Position numbers and translations under genes: made by a program. Under the pieces are notes generated by a model. That model was not told the DNA's origin. It ran no database searches and saw only the letters and a list, made by a program, of their open reading frames with translations. From Bacillota bacterium (GTDB lineage: Bacteria; Bacillota_E; Sulfobacillia; Sulfobacillales; Sulfobacillaceae), in NCBI GenBank assembly GCA_021820645.1, contig JAKADJ010000191.1, positions 1 to 5,553 on the forward strand: a stretch of 5,553 bases of DNA, in the 5' to 3' direction. Below are positions 1-5,527 of this stretch, in pieces (the stretch's first letter is position 1; every line of letters starts with the position of its first letter).

Positions 1-38
1 GATCCATTTTAGAGCGTGGTGCCTTGGGGACTAGGTTC

Positions 39-45
39 GGGGAGG
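39..45 (+). promoter_or_regulatory. Ribosome binding site of the RRM gene
   Basis: GGGGAGG matches the anti-Shine-Dalgarno sequence well and sits 7 bases before the ATG at 53. This decides the start in favour of that ATG over the adjacent TTG at 50. The 38 bases upstream hold no promoter I can support, so the transcript may begin outside the window. Confidence 0.75.
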
Positions 46-52
46 TTTATTG

Positions 53-310
53 ATGGGACGCACGTTATATGTAGGAAACTTACCGTGGGGTACGACGGAA
101 GAAGAACTGGCTCAAGTTTTTGCCCAACACGCTAACGTTTTAAGTGCCCGGATTATTACGGATCGGGAGACCGGTCGTTCGCGGGGATTTGGGTTTGTTG
201 AAGTGGCGGATGAAGATGTGGAACGTGCCGTAGAGGCCATGAACGGGACCCAATTATCCGGTCGCGACATTACCGTGAACGAGGCTCGTCCACGCCAAAA
301 CAAGTATTAG
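53..310 (+). CDS. Single-RRM RNA-binding protein
   Basis: This 85-residue protein is one complete RNA recognition motif domain and little else. The RNP2 motif LYVGNL lies at residues 5-10 and the RNP1 motif RGFGFVEV at 44-51, with the RNA-stacking aromatics Y6, F46 and F48 all present. The order of strands and helices fits a normal beta-alpha-beta-beta-alpha-beta RRM, ending in a short basic tail (RPRQNKY). Bacterial proteins of this type, such as the cyanobacterial Rbp proteins, bind single-stranded RNA in the cytoplasm, and some are cold-induced. The RNA target here is unknown. I chose the ATG at 53 because GGGGAGG at 39-45 is 7 bases upstream; the in-frame TTG at 50 would be only 4 bases away. 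The gene is 62 bases upstream of yqeK on the same strand with no obvious terminator between, so co-transcription is likely. Family assignment is firm; the biological role is not. Confidence 0.93.
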   Translation: MGRTLYVGNLPWGTTEEELAQVFAQHANVLSARIITDRETGRSRGFGFVEVADEDVERAVEAMNGTQLSGRDITVNEARPRQNKY

Positions 311-318
311 GGAAGCGA

Positions 319-362
319 TCTTCTTTTCTTTTCGATGCGCCTTTGGTACAAAGAAAAGAGGA
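319..362 (+). promoter_or_regulatory. Inverted repeat covering the yqeK ribosome binding site
   Basis: A pyrimidine-rich arm at 319-331 (TCTTCTTTTCTTT) pairs with a purine-rich arm at 350-362 (AAAGAAAAGAGGA). The stem has 13 pairs, one of them G-U (321/360), and an inner run of 10 perfect pairs (322-331 with 350-359). The loop is 18 bases. The right arm contains AAGAGGA of the AAGAGGAGG Shine-Dalgarno sequence of yqeK, so folding in the mRNA would mask most of the ribosome site. No T-run follows the stem, so it is not a normal intrinsic terminator. Translational control is inferred. Most pairs are A-U, so the stem may be only moderately stable. The purine arm may simply be the ribosome site with a chance complement. 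Confidence 0.5.
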
Positions 363-364
363 GG
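356..364 (+). promoter_or_regulatory. Ribosome binding site of yqeK
   Basis: AAGAGGAGG ends 8 bases before the ATG at 373, which is ideal spacing and fixes that start. An in-frame TTG at 343 lies upstream of this site and would add ten charged residues not expected in the family. Seven of its nine bases fall inside the right arm of the 319-362 inverted repeat. Confidence 0.8.
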
Positions 365-372
365 ATGATGCA

Positions 373-936
373 ATGAGTCCCGAGGTGTTGCTTCCCCGCT
401 TCAATCGACTATCAGCCCATCGTCGAGGGCATAGCCTACGGGTGGCCAACCTGATGGTGGAATTGGCGAAGACGCATGGACTAGATCCGGTGGCGGCGCA
501 TTTGGCAGGATGGGGCCATGACTTAGCGCGAGAATTGTCCCGTGCCGAACTGCTGGCTGAAGCAGAGCGGTGCGGGATTGCCATTGACATATGGGAGCAA
601 AAGGAGCCCTTGTTGCTCCATGGGCCCATTGCTTCGTGTTGGCTCCGTCGTCACGAGGTGGGTGATAACCGAGTTTATCAGGCCATAGACTACCATACCA
701 CTGGGGCGGCCAATCTCGGGAAGTTGGCCAAGGCCCTATTTGTCGCCGATGGGATTGAACCCGGACGAAACTTTGCGGCTAGAGAGAGGATCTGGCGTAC
801 GGCATTTACCTCGCTAGACCAGGGATTTCAAGAGCTTTTACACGAAACCCTGGCATACCTGGCCGAGCGACAGCTTACACCGCATCCCAATATGATGGCG
901 GCCATTGATGAAGCGGCCCAAGGGGGACAGCCATGA
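373..936 (+). CDS. yqeK: YqeK family HD-domain phosphohydrolase, predicted bis(5'-nucleosyl)-tetraphosphatase (symmetrical)
   Basis: YqeK proteins are HD-superfamily metalloenzymes; characterised members split diadenosine tetraphosphate (Ap4A) symmetrically to two ADP, clearing an alarmone-like nucleotide in the cytoplasm. This 187-residue protein has the family length and the expected metal and substrate motifs in order: H20 in the first helix (RGHSLRVA), the HD pair H49-D50 (GHDLAR), H83 in LLHGP, H108 in YHTTG and D126 in VADGIEPGR. The IEPGR signature at 128-132 is typical of YqeK and separates it from other HD proteins. The usual VADYIEPGR carries G instead of Y at 127. The ATG at 373 is preferred because of the ribosome site at 356-364. 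The TGA stop overlaps the start of rsfS as ATGA, a sign of translational coupling. The nadD gene often found just upstream in related genomes is absent; an RRM protein gene lies there instead. Confidence 0.92.
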   Translation: MSPEVLLPRFNRLSAHRRGHSLRVANLMVELAKTHGLDPVAAHLAGWGHDLARELSRAELLAEAERCGIAIDIWEQKEPLLLHGPIASCWLRRHEVGDNRVYQAIDYHTTGAANLGKLAKALFVADGIEPGRNFAARERIWRTAFTSLDQGFQELLHETLAYLAERQLTPHPNMMAAIDEAAQGGQP

Positions 937-1292
937 ACGATCCATTGGAGTGGGCAAAATCGGTAGCCCAAATCGCCGACGAGCACAAGGGTGAACATAT
1001 TATTGTGTTAGACATGCGCGAGGTCACGTTAGTCGCCGATTATTTTGTAATTATCACTGGACACAACCTGATTCAGGTTGACGCCCTGGCGAACTACGTA
1101 GAAGAGGGTTTGGCAAAAACCGGCGTAAAAATGTTGACCCGGGTCGGCCGTAATCAGGCCCAGTGGGTGCTTTTGGACTACGGTTCGGTCGTGGTTCATG
1201 TCTTCACTGAGGATGCTCGTAGCTATTACGATCTAGAGCGCTTATGGGGAGACGCGGGCATCGTGGCGTGGAAACCCATAAGCGCGACTTAG
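933..1292 (+). CDS. rsfS: Ribosomal silencing factor RsfS (RsfA/Iojap/YbeB family)
   Basis: RsfS binds ribosomal protein uL14 on the 50S subunit and blocks joining with 30S, which lowers translation during starvation or stationary phase. The 119-residue protein matches the family along its length: DYFVIITG at 36-43, WVLLDYGSVVVHVF at 78-91 and YYDLERLWGDA at 98-108. Two positions look unusual compared with the homologues I recall: the Gly-Asn-Ser after the ITG strand reads GHN (43-45), and a usually conserved Glu before the Gly ahead of the W78 strand is V71. The ATG overlaps the yqeK stop by 4 bases, and AGGGGGA at 921-927 supplies a ribosome site, so the two genes are probably coupled. The stop codon at 1290-1292 overlaps the stop of the convergent MFS gene. 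Confidence 0.96.
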   Translation: MNDPLEWAKSVAQIADEHKGEHIIVLDMREVTLVADYFVIITGHNLIQVDALANYVEEGLAKTGVKMLTRVGRNQAQWVLLDYGSVVVHVFTEDARSYYDLERLWGDAGIVAWKPISAT

Positions 1293-2494
1293 CCGAGCGC
1301 CTCCTGGGGCTCGGCTGGCGTCAGGGATTGGGTGCTGGTTTTCTTCGAAGCGCGCCACCAAATGGCAATGGGAATAAGGAGCACGCCGATTACGAGCCAG
1401 GTCCTCCCGAGTCCGATACGGGCAACCAAAAGGGCTGTCAGGTAAGGCGCGATCACATTGACGACACCGAGCACTTGGGAGCGGAAAATGGCCACTCGGC
1501 CGCGGAACTCAGTAGGGACGATAGTGGCCAGCCAGGCCCGGCTTGGGGTCATGATAAAGCTATTAGCCATCCCCATGACAAAGGCCATCGCCAGTCCGAA
1601 AACCCAGTCCCCAGAGATGATACCAATGGCTAATAGCGTCATGGTAAGCGCCAGTAGCGAGAGAAAAATGGTCACGTGGTAGCGGGCATCGGTGAGCCAT
1701 TTTTCCAAGACCGTGTCACTGGCAAGTACCCCTAACAAGAGCGCTAAAAAGAGATAGTTGATATCGGATGTCGAATGATGCCAAAGCTGTGGTGCCGACA
1801 GCGCCAGCAACATGTTAAAGCCACCCGTGACGAGGCCCATGAGGCCGATGAGGACCAACAGGTAGCGCACGGCCACCGTGTCTCGGTGAAATTTGAGTCC
1901 TTCTTTGATTTGTGACCACCAGGAGGATTTTTGGGTGACGTGGCCAGGGGGCACCGCAATGAAACCCCGGGCGACCGCGACCAACAGGTAGACGGCGCCA
2001 ATCACCAGAAACACGGGCTCAATACCTAAGACTAAGATCATGCCGCCAACTAGAATCAAGCCCGCAACTTGGCCGATGGAGTACAGTTGTCCGAGGCGCG
2101 CTAATGCCCGATTGATGGTGCCGCTATCGGTTATTAAGTCAGGAAGTACGGCCCGTTCGAGCGGCTGTGCAATGACGGAGGCGGTTTGAAAGACGATGAC
2201 CATGGCAAATGTCATCCATAATACGGGGTATAATGCGGTAAGAGCGATGGCAACGGCACGAACCGCACTCGTGGCGATAAGGGCCGACTTTCGCGGGAGT
2301 CGGTCGATATACCCGGCCAAAATACCGGAGAACGCCGCCTGAGGCACCGCTTGTAGGGCCATTAAGGTACCTAGCGAGAGCGCAGGATGATGCGGGGCGA
2401 GATGAATCACCCATACGATCCAAGCGACTTCTAATATTGCATCACCAAAATAACTAAGGGTTTGAGAGGCTAGGAACCGGGAACTGGCTTTCAC
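1289..2494 (-). CDS. MFS transporter, MFS_3-type exporter
   Basis: This 401-residue protein is an integral membrane transporter of the major facilitator superfamily, built almost entirely of hydrophobic segments in the usual 12-helix size range. The first helix carries acidic residues D18 and E22 (FGDAILEV). The cytoplasmic loop after helix 2 has motif A, GYIDRLPRK at 61-69. The centre has the loop VLPDLITDSGTINRA (116-130), and the second half has IVPTEFRGRV (325-334), both characteristic of the MFS_3 group that includes macrolide-efflux and enterobactin-exporter-like proteins. Substrate cannot be told from sequence; drug or metabolite efflux is inference. The start is a GTG at 2492-2494, supported by AGGAAGGAA (2503-2511, minus strand) 8 bases upstream. 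The gene is convergent with rsfS, overlapping stops by 4 bases, and divergent from the nucleoside hydrolase gene. Confidence 0.88.
   Translation of the reverse strand: MKASSRFLASQTLSYFGDAILEVAWIVWVIHLAPHHPALSLGTLMALQAVPQAAFSGILAGYIDRLPRKSALIATSAVRAVAIALTALYPVLWMTFAMVIVFQTASVIAQPLERAVLPDLITDSGTINRALARLGQLYSIGQVAGLILVGGMILVLGIEPVFLVIGAVYLLVAVARGFIAVPPGHVTQKSSWWSQIKEGLKFHRDTVAVRYLLVLIGLMGLVTGGFNMLLALSAPQLWHHSTSDINYLFLALLLGVLASDTVLEKWLTDARYHVTIFLSLLALTMTLLAIGIISGDWVFGLAMAFVMGMANSFIMTPSRAWLATIVPTEFRGRVAIFRSQVLGVVNVIAPYLTALLVARIGLGRTWLVIGVLLIPIAIWWRASKKTSTQSLTPAEPQEALG
1291..1316. terminator. Hairpin at the rsfS/MFS convergent junction, possible bidirectional terminator
   Basis: AGCCGAGC at 1291-1298 and GCTCGGCT at 1309-1316 form a perfect 8-pair GC-rich stem with a 10-base loop. 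It starts inside the rsfS stop codon and lies within the last codons of the minus-strand MFS gene. Its position suits a terminator for rsfS, but no T-run follows on either strand, so intrinsic termination would be weak. It may act through other means or be incidental to coding sequence. Confidence 0.4.
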
Positions 2495-2502
2495 GCTAAC
2501 AC

Positions 2503-2511
2503 TTCCTTCCT
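2503..2511 (-). promoter_or_regulatory. Ribosome binding site of the MFS gene
   Basis: On the minus strand this reads AGGAAGGAA and ends 8 bases before the GTG at 2494. It supports a GTG start; no ATG in frame competes for the site. Confidence 0.65.
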
Positions 2512-2573
2512 AGATACAGCAATTCGCCAAATTTGCCAAGAAATCCTTTTTTTCCCGGTAATAATGATTCGAC
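2512..2573. promoter_or_regulatory. Divergent intergenic region with 9-base tandem repeat and candidate -10
   Basis: This stretch lies between the ribosome sites of the divergent MFS and nucleoside hydrolase genes and should hold the promoters of both. A tandem repeat ATTCGCCAA (2522-2530) and ATTTGCCAA (2531-2539) differs at one base and could be a regulator site. A run of seven T at 2547-2553 follows. TAATAAT at 2559-2565 could be a plus-strand -10 element, but the best upstream -35-like hexamer, TTGCCA at 2533-2538, is 20 bases away, which is too far for a normal sigma-A promoter. No promoter for the minus strand is convincing. Confidence 0.35.
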
Positions 2574-2579
2574 AGGAGG
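2574..2579 (+). promoter_or_regulatory. Ribosome binding site of the nucleoside hydrolase gene
   Basis: AGGAGG lies 4 bases before the ATG at 2584. The spacing is slightly short but the match is perfect, and it excludes the upstream in-frame TTG at 2533 as the main start. Confidence 0.75.
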
Positions 2580-2583
2580 AGCT

Positions 2584-3540
2584 ATGACGAACACGATCCC
2601 TATCATATTGGATATGGATACCGGGATTGATGATGCTTTAGCCATCATATACGCCTTGAAAAGCCCGGTGCTAGAGGTTTTGGGCATTACCACCTGTTTT
2701 GGTAATGGGGATCTGAAGACCACGACTCGTAACACCCTTTTGATGTTGGAACTCTTGGACCGTACCGTCCCGGTGTATGCCGGAGCTCGTGATCCGTTAG
2801 TAGGCCACTATAGCCCGACCGCCGAAGCCTTTCACGGGATCAACGGAATGGGGGGCACCAAAGATTATCGCACCAGGCGCGACGCTGAACCGGAAGGGGC
2901 GTTTGACTACCTGCGCCGTACCATAAAGAGCCGTCCCGGAGAAGTCACGCTGGTGACGACGGGACGCTTAACGAATCTAGCGGCAGCCCTCAGGGCGGAT
3001 CCCGACCTGGCTCCCTTAATTAAGCGCGTAGTGCTCATGGGAGGCGCGGCATTTGTGGGGGGGAACGTGACCCCAGTCTCCGAAGCGAATATTTGGGGGG
3101 ATCCCGATGCCGCCTCTATTGTGTTCCACAGCGGAGTAGAGTTGGTGATGGTGGGCCTCGATGTCACGATGCAAGTGATGATCGAAGACCGCCAGGTGTC
3201 CATGATGGACCCCGGCCAAGCATATACGCCGCTCCTCCAAGAGGCTCTCGATTTCTACCTGGCCGCCTATAATCCGGGGCAACTGCCAGGCCAACGTCGA
3301 GCACCCCTACATGATCCATTAGCGGTCGCGGTGGCCGAGGATCCTTCGCTTTGTGATTTGATACCATACTATGTGGACATCGAACGCGGTGGGGAAATGA
3401 CCCGGGGCATGACGGTCATCGATCGTCGAGCCTGGATCCAAAGGGAGCCGAATGTGTTGGTCTGCCAGAATGTCGATGCGGATCGATTTCTCCAAGAGTT
3501 TTGTCGGAGACTCGGATTCCCAAGAAAGCTGGGCGCTTAG
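2584..3540 (+). CDS. Nucleoside hydrolase (inosine-uridine preferring type family)
   Basis: Members of this family cut the N-glycosidic bond of ribonucleosides to give a free base and ribose for salvage, using a bound calcium ion. The 318-residue protein has family length and a complete motif set: the N-terminal DMDTGIDD at 10-17 (calcium ligands and general base D10, D12, D16, D17), N41 in the TTCFGN segment, T130-N131 in RLTNLA, MGGA followed by GGNVTP, E167-A168-N169 before a DP pair, VGLDVT, and the late H243-D244-P245 that completes the active site. The substrate loop reads EAN where protozoan enzymes have EFN, so base preference cannot be given. No signal peptide is seen, so it is cytoplasmic. 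The ATG at 2584 is chosen because AGGAGG (2574-2579) lies just before it and translation from there begins with the normal family N-terminus. The TTG at 2533 would add 17 residues. It appears to be a single-gene unit followed by a hairpin. Confidence 0.93.
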   Translation: MTNTIPIILDMDTGIDDALAIIYALKSPVLEVLGITTCFGNGDLKTTTRNTLLMLELLDRTVPVYAGARDPLVGHYSPTAEAFHGINGMGGTKDYRTRRDAEPEGAFDYLRRTIKSRPGEVTLVTTGRLTNLAAALRADPDLAPLIKRVVLMGGAAFVGGNVTPVSEANIWGDPDAASIVFHSGVELVMVGLDVTMQVMIEDRQVSMMDPGQAYTPLLQEALDFYLAAYNPGQLPGQRRAPLHDPLAVAVAEDPSLCDLIPYYVDIERGGEMTRGMTVIDRRAWIQREPNVLVCQNVDADRFLQEFCRRLGFPRKLGA

Positions 3541-3577
3541 ACATCCGGCAACCCGGTTGGATTAGTGCCGCGAACAC

Positions 3578-3606
3578 TAAGGGGACCCTTCGGCCGGGTC
3601 CCCTTA
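3578..3606. terminator. Strong hairpin between convergent genes, probable bidirectional terminator
   Basis: TAAGGGGACCC at 3578-3588 and GGGTCCCCTTA at 3596-3606 are perfect complements, giving an 11-pair GC-rich stem with a 7-base loop (TTCGGCC). It lies 37 bases after the nucleoside hydrolase stop and 28 bases beyond the stop of the convergent DUF255 gene, where a shared terminator is expected. Only a short T stretch follows on each strand (the stem end itself, CTTA, and ATTTC at 3617-3621 on the plus strand), so the release signal is weaker than in a textbook terminator. Confidence 0.7.
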
Positions 3607-3634
3607 CGATGGATCGATTTCATGACCCAAGACG

Positions 3635-5422
3635 TCATGCGTTTGGTGGTAGCGTCGTTTCGGGTTCCGGGACCACGCCCGCCAATTCTTGTAACGCCTG
3701 CAACAGACCTTCCGGTTCTGTCACGGGAGCGGCACACACGGTACCCCGGCAGATATATAAGGCCGGCATCGGGATTTCTGGATAATCACTCGCTTCAAAT
3801 TGGCGACTCCCGATGGGCCAGGTCCTGACAATTCGATTGCGGTCGTAGACTCCATAGATGGCCTGCCTAAGATTGGCTCCCGAACGGCTGTGAGATTCCA
3901 CAATGGTGGCAACCATGGGTTCCGCCTCGACACGATCGGTCACGACGGCCCAGGCAGCGGCAAAAAGGCCTTGCTCTTCGGCGGCTGGAGAAAAGGCACC
4001 CAGTATGGCTTCGGCACGCGACTTGTATTCGGGCCGGTCGAGGATCCCCGCAAGCCGGATCCAGGCTCGTGCCATGGCGGCGTTATCGGGCAGGGGTTGC
4101 TGGCGATGCCGCAATCGACCAAATTCTGCGTCTTGCTTCGGTTGATCCTGGTACACGCCATTTTCTAAGAGAGTCCTCTCGGCATAGTCGAGGAGGGTTT
4201 CGGCGCGTTCTAAAAAGATGGCATCCCCGCTATATTCGTAGGCATCGATCACCGTATTGGTGAGGGCCGCCACATCCGTCAGCAGTCCCAGAATTTGAGG
4301 GCCGTCCCCACTGTCGTAATGGTACAGTCCTTTTTGGGGGTGCCACATTCGATCCCAAAGCACTTCGAGAGCGGTCATGGCAATTGGGGCGTAGACTTGG
4401 GGGTTGATCAAAGCCGCCGCCGACAACTGGGTCGAAATCATGTAGGCGTTCCAGTTGGTGTGGACGACGGGATCCACAAACGGGGTGCTGCGTTTCTCCC
4501 GGTCTTCTTTGGTCAGGGCGTAGTATTCTTCGTCGGCATCCTGGGACCCGCTCCAGAGCCCGTCTTCGTTAAGGAGCACGGTATTGGCCCACTGTAAAGT
4601 CGCGTTGGCCACTTCACGATACGACTCGTCCCCCATGATTTGATAGGCTTTGAGGTAAAGCTTAGATAACTGAGCATTTTCTTCAAGCATCTTCTCAAAA
4701 TGGGGGACGGTCCATTCGCGCGTCGTCGAGTAGCGGAAAAATCCTCCCTCGACGTGATCGTAGAGGCCGCCGCCAGCCATGGCATCCAACGTGCGGGCGG
4801 TCATACCCGCTGACCACCCGTCCCCCGTTGCAGTGAAAAACGTCAAGCAAAGGTCCCAAATGTCGACTTGGGGAAATTTCGGTGCTAAACCCACACCGCC
4901 ATAGGCCCGATCAAATTGTCCGCGTACCAGATCCATGATTTTGATGACGGTCTCGTTGGTCGGTTGGGTTAAATCGGGGTTCAAGGTGGGGGTTTGGGGT
5001 TCGGCTAATTGGTCTCCAATTTGTTCTCGGTTTTCTCGCCAATATTGGAGGACTTGATCGAGCAAACTTGCCATCTGATCGGCGGGCACATAGGTTCCCC
5101 CGGTGATAATTTCTCCGGCTGCGGTTAAAATTGCAGTGGTAGGCCAGCCCCCCATGTTATAGCGGAGGTTGATGTCGGGACGCTGATCATTGTCCACCCG
5201 AATTGCGATAAAATCTTCATTGATGCGGCGAATCACGTCGGGCTGGCTATAGGTGGTCTCGTCCATGACGTGGCACCAATGGCACCAGACAGCGGAAATT
5301 GAGAGAAGAATCGGCTTTTGCTCACTGCTAGCTCGCATAAAGGCTTCATTGCCCCACTCATGCCAATGAATCTCATGAGCACGATTGGGACGTGGGCTAA
5401 AGCGAAAAATGGGTTCTGACAT
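3635..5422 (-). CDS. DUF255 thioredoxin-fold protein (YyaL/SPATA20-like), short form
   Basis: The 595-residue protein joins an N-terminal thioredoxin-like domain (about residues 1-140) to a long helical (alpha/alpha)6-barrel-like region. Visible family marks are WCHWCH with a CxxC at C47/C50, the RVDNDQRPD segment, GGWP before ILT (cis-proline loop), GGTYVP, GGLYDHVEGGFFRYS, and PHFEKMLEENAQL. The biochemical function of the family is not established; a redox or sugar-binding role is often suggested. Homologues such as Bacillus YyaL are, from memory, close to 690 residues. Here, after SGSQDADEEYYALT the sequence passes almost directly to HTNWNAYMI, so a segment of the helical domain common in the family seems missing; the frame is open throughout, so this looks like a real short variant. 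The ATG at 5420-5422 is chosen because AAAGGA (5431-5436, minus strand) is 8 bases upstream. ATGs at 5431 and 5455 are in frame but lack such a site. No signal peptide is seen. Confidence 0.88.
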   Translation of the reverse strand: MSEPIFRFSPRPNRAHEIHWHEWGNEAFMRASSEQKPILLSISAVWCHWCHVMDETTYSQPDVIRRINEDFIAIRVDNDQRPDINLRYNMGGWPTTAILTAAGEIITGGTYVPADQMASLLDQVLQYWRENREQIGDQLAEPQTPTLNPDLTQPTNETVIKIMDLVRGQFDRAYGGVGLAPKFPQVDIWDLCLTFFTATGDGWSAGMTARTLDAMAGGGLYDHVEGGFFRYSTTREWTVPHFEKMLEENAQLSKLYLKAYQIMGDESYREVANATLQWANTVLLNEDGLWSGSQDADEEYYALTKEDREKRSTPFVDPVVHTNWNAYMISTQLSAAALINPQVYAPIAMTALEVLWDRMWHPQKGLYHYDSGDGPQILGLLTDVAALTNTVIDAYEYSGDAIFLERAETLLDYAERTLLENGVYQDQPKQDAEFGRLRHRQQPLPDNAAMARAWIRLAGILDRPEYKSRAEAILGAFSPAAEEQGLFAAAWAVVTDRVEAEPMVATIVESHSRSGANLRQAIYGVYDRNRIVRTWPIGSRQFEASDYPEIPMPALYICRGTVCAAPVTEPEGLLQALQELAGVVPEPETTLPPNA

Positions 5423-5430
5423 GCGGTCCA

Positions 5431-5436
5431 TCCTTT
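5431..5436 (-). promoter_or_regulatory. Ribosome binding site of the DUF255 gene
   Basis: On the minus strand this reads AAAGGA, 8 bases before the ATG ending at 5422. It favours that start over the in-frame ATG at 5455, which would add 11 residues. The in-frame ATG at 5431 (ending at 5429) overlaps this site itself. Confidence 0.6.
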
Positions 5437-5467
5437 CTCGGTGACACGTCGACATTGGTTCTTACCT

Positions 5468-5476
5468 AATATAACA
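5468..5476 (-). promoter_or_regulatory. Extended -10 promoter element for the DUF255 gene
   Basis: The minus strand reads TGTTATATT, an extended -10 (TGn plus TATATT, five of six matches to TATAAT). Transcription would start near 5461 and leave a leader of about 39 bases that includes the ribosome site at 5431-5436. No good -35 is seen at 16-18 bases, which is acceptable for an extended -10 promoter. The spacing to the gene supports it. Confidence 0.5.
5470..5475 (+). promoter_or_regulatory. Candidate -10 for the gene starting at 5528
   Basis: TATAAC matches five of six bases of TATAAT on the plus strand and overlaps the minus-strand -10 of the divergent gene. A start near 5482 would give a leader of about 46 bases. 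The only good -35-like hexamer, GTGACA at 5441-5446, is 23 bases away, too far for a standard promoter, so this is weak. Confidence 0.25.
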
Positions 5477-5527
5477 AATCTTTACCGAGGACGTACGAGA
5501 CTATCCCCGGAAAACTGGGAGGGACTT

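Noticed and set aside
1..49. Promoter for the RRM gene in the window's first bases
   Set aside because: Only AT-poor sequence with no credible -10/-35 pair is visible. The promoter may lie outside the window.
319..362. The inverted repeat as an intrinsic terminator of the RRM gene
   Set aside because: The T-rich tract comes before the stem's right arm, not after it, and no T-run follows position 362. The stem is mostly A-U and overlaps the ribosome site of the next gene.
343..372. Ten-residue N-terminal extension of YqeK from a TTG at 343
   Set aside because: The extension is encoded by the ribosome site region itself (purine-rich, giving QRKEEDD) and does not match the family, while the ATG at 373 has ideal spacing to AAGAGGAGG.
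270..629. Minus-strand open frame of 119 codons
   Set aside because: It is antisense to the RRM gene end and yqeK, both of which have strong family matches. The translation is a Ser/Arg-rich shadow product.
1244..1633. Plus-strand open frame of 129 codons
   Set aside because: It lies opposite the MFS gene and runs through the end of rsfS in another frame. Its translation is rich in charged and polar residues with no recognisable domain, and it has no ribosome site, so it is a shadow.
2511..2539. Minus-strand promoter TTGGCA - 17 bases - TATCTA for the MFS gene
   Set aside because: The spacing is ideal, but the -10 matches only three of six bases and transcription would start near 2504, leaving out most of the MFS ribosome site at 2503-2511.
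3800..4168. Plus-strand open frame of 122 codons inside the DUF255 gene
   Set aside because: It is antisense to a clearly coding region, shows no family motif, and has no good Shine-Dalgarno sequence. The same applies to the frames at 3903-4145 and 4295-4597.
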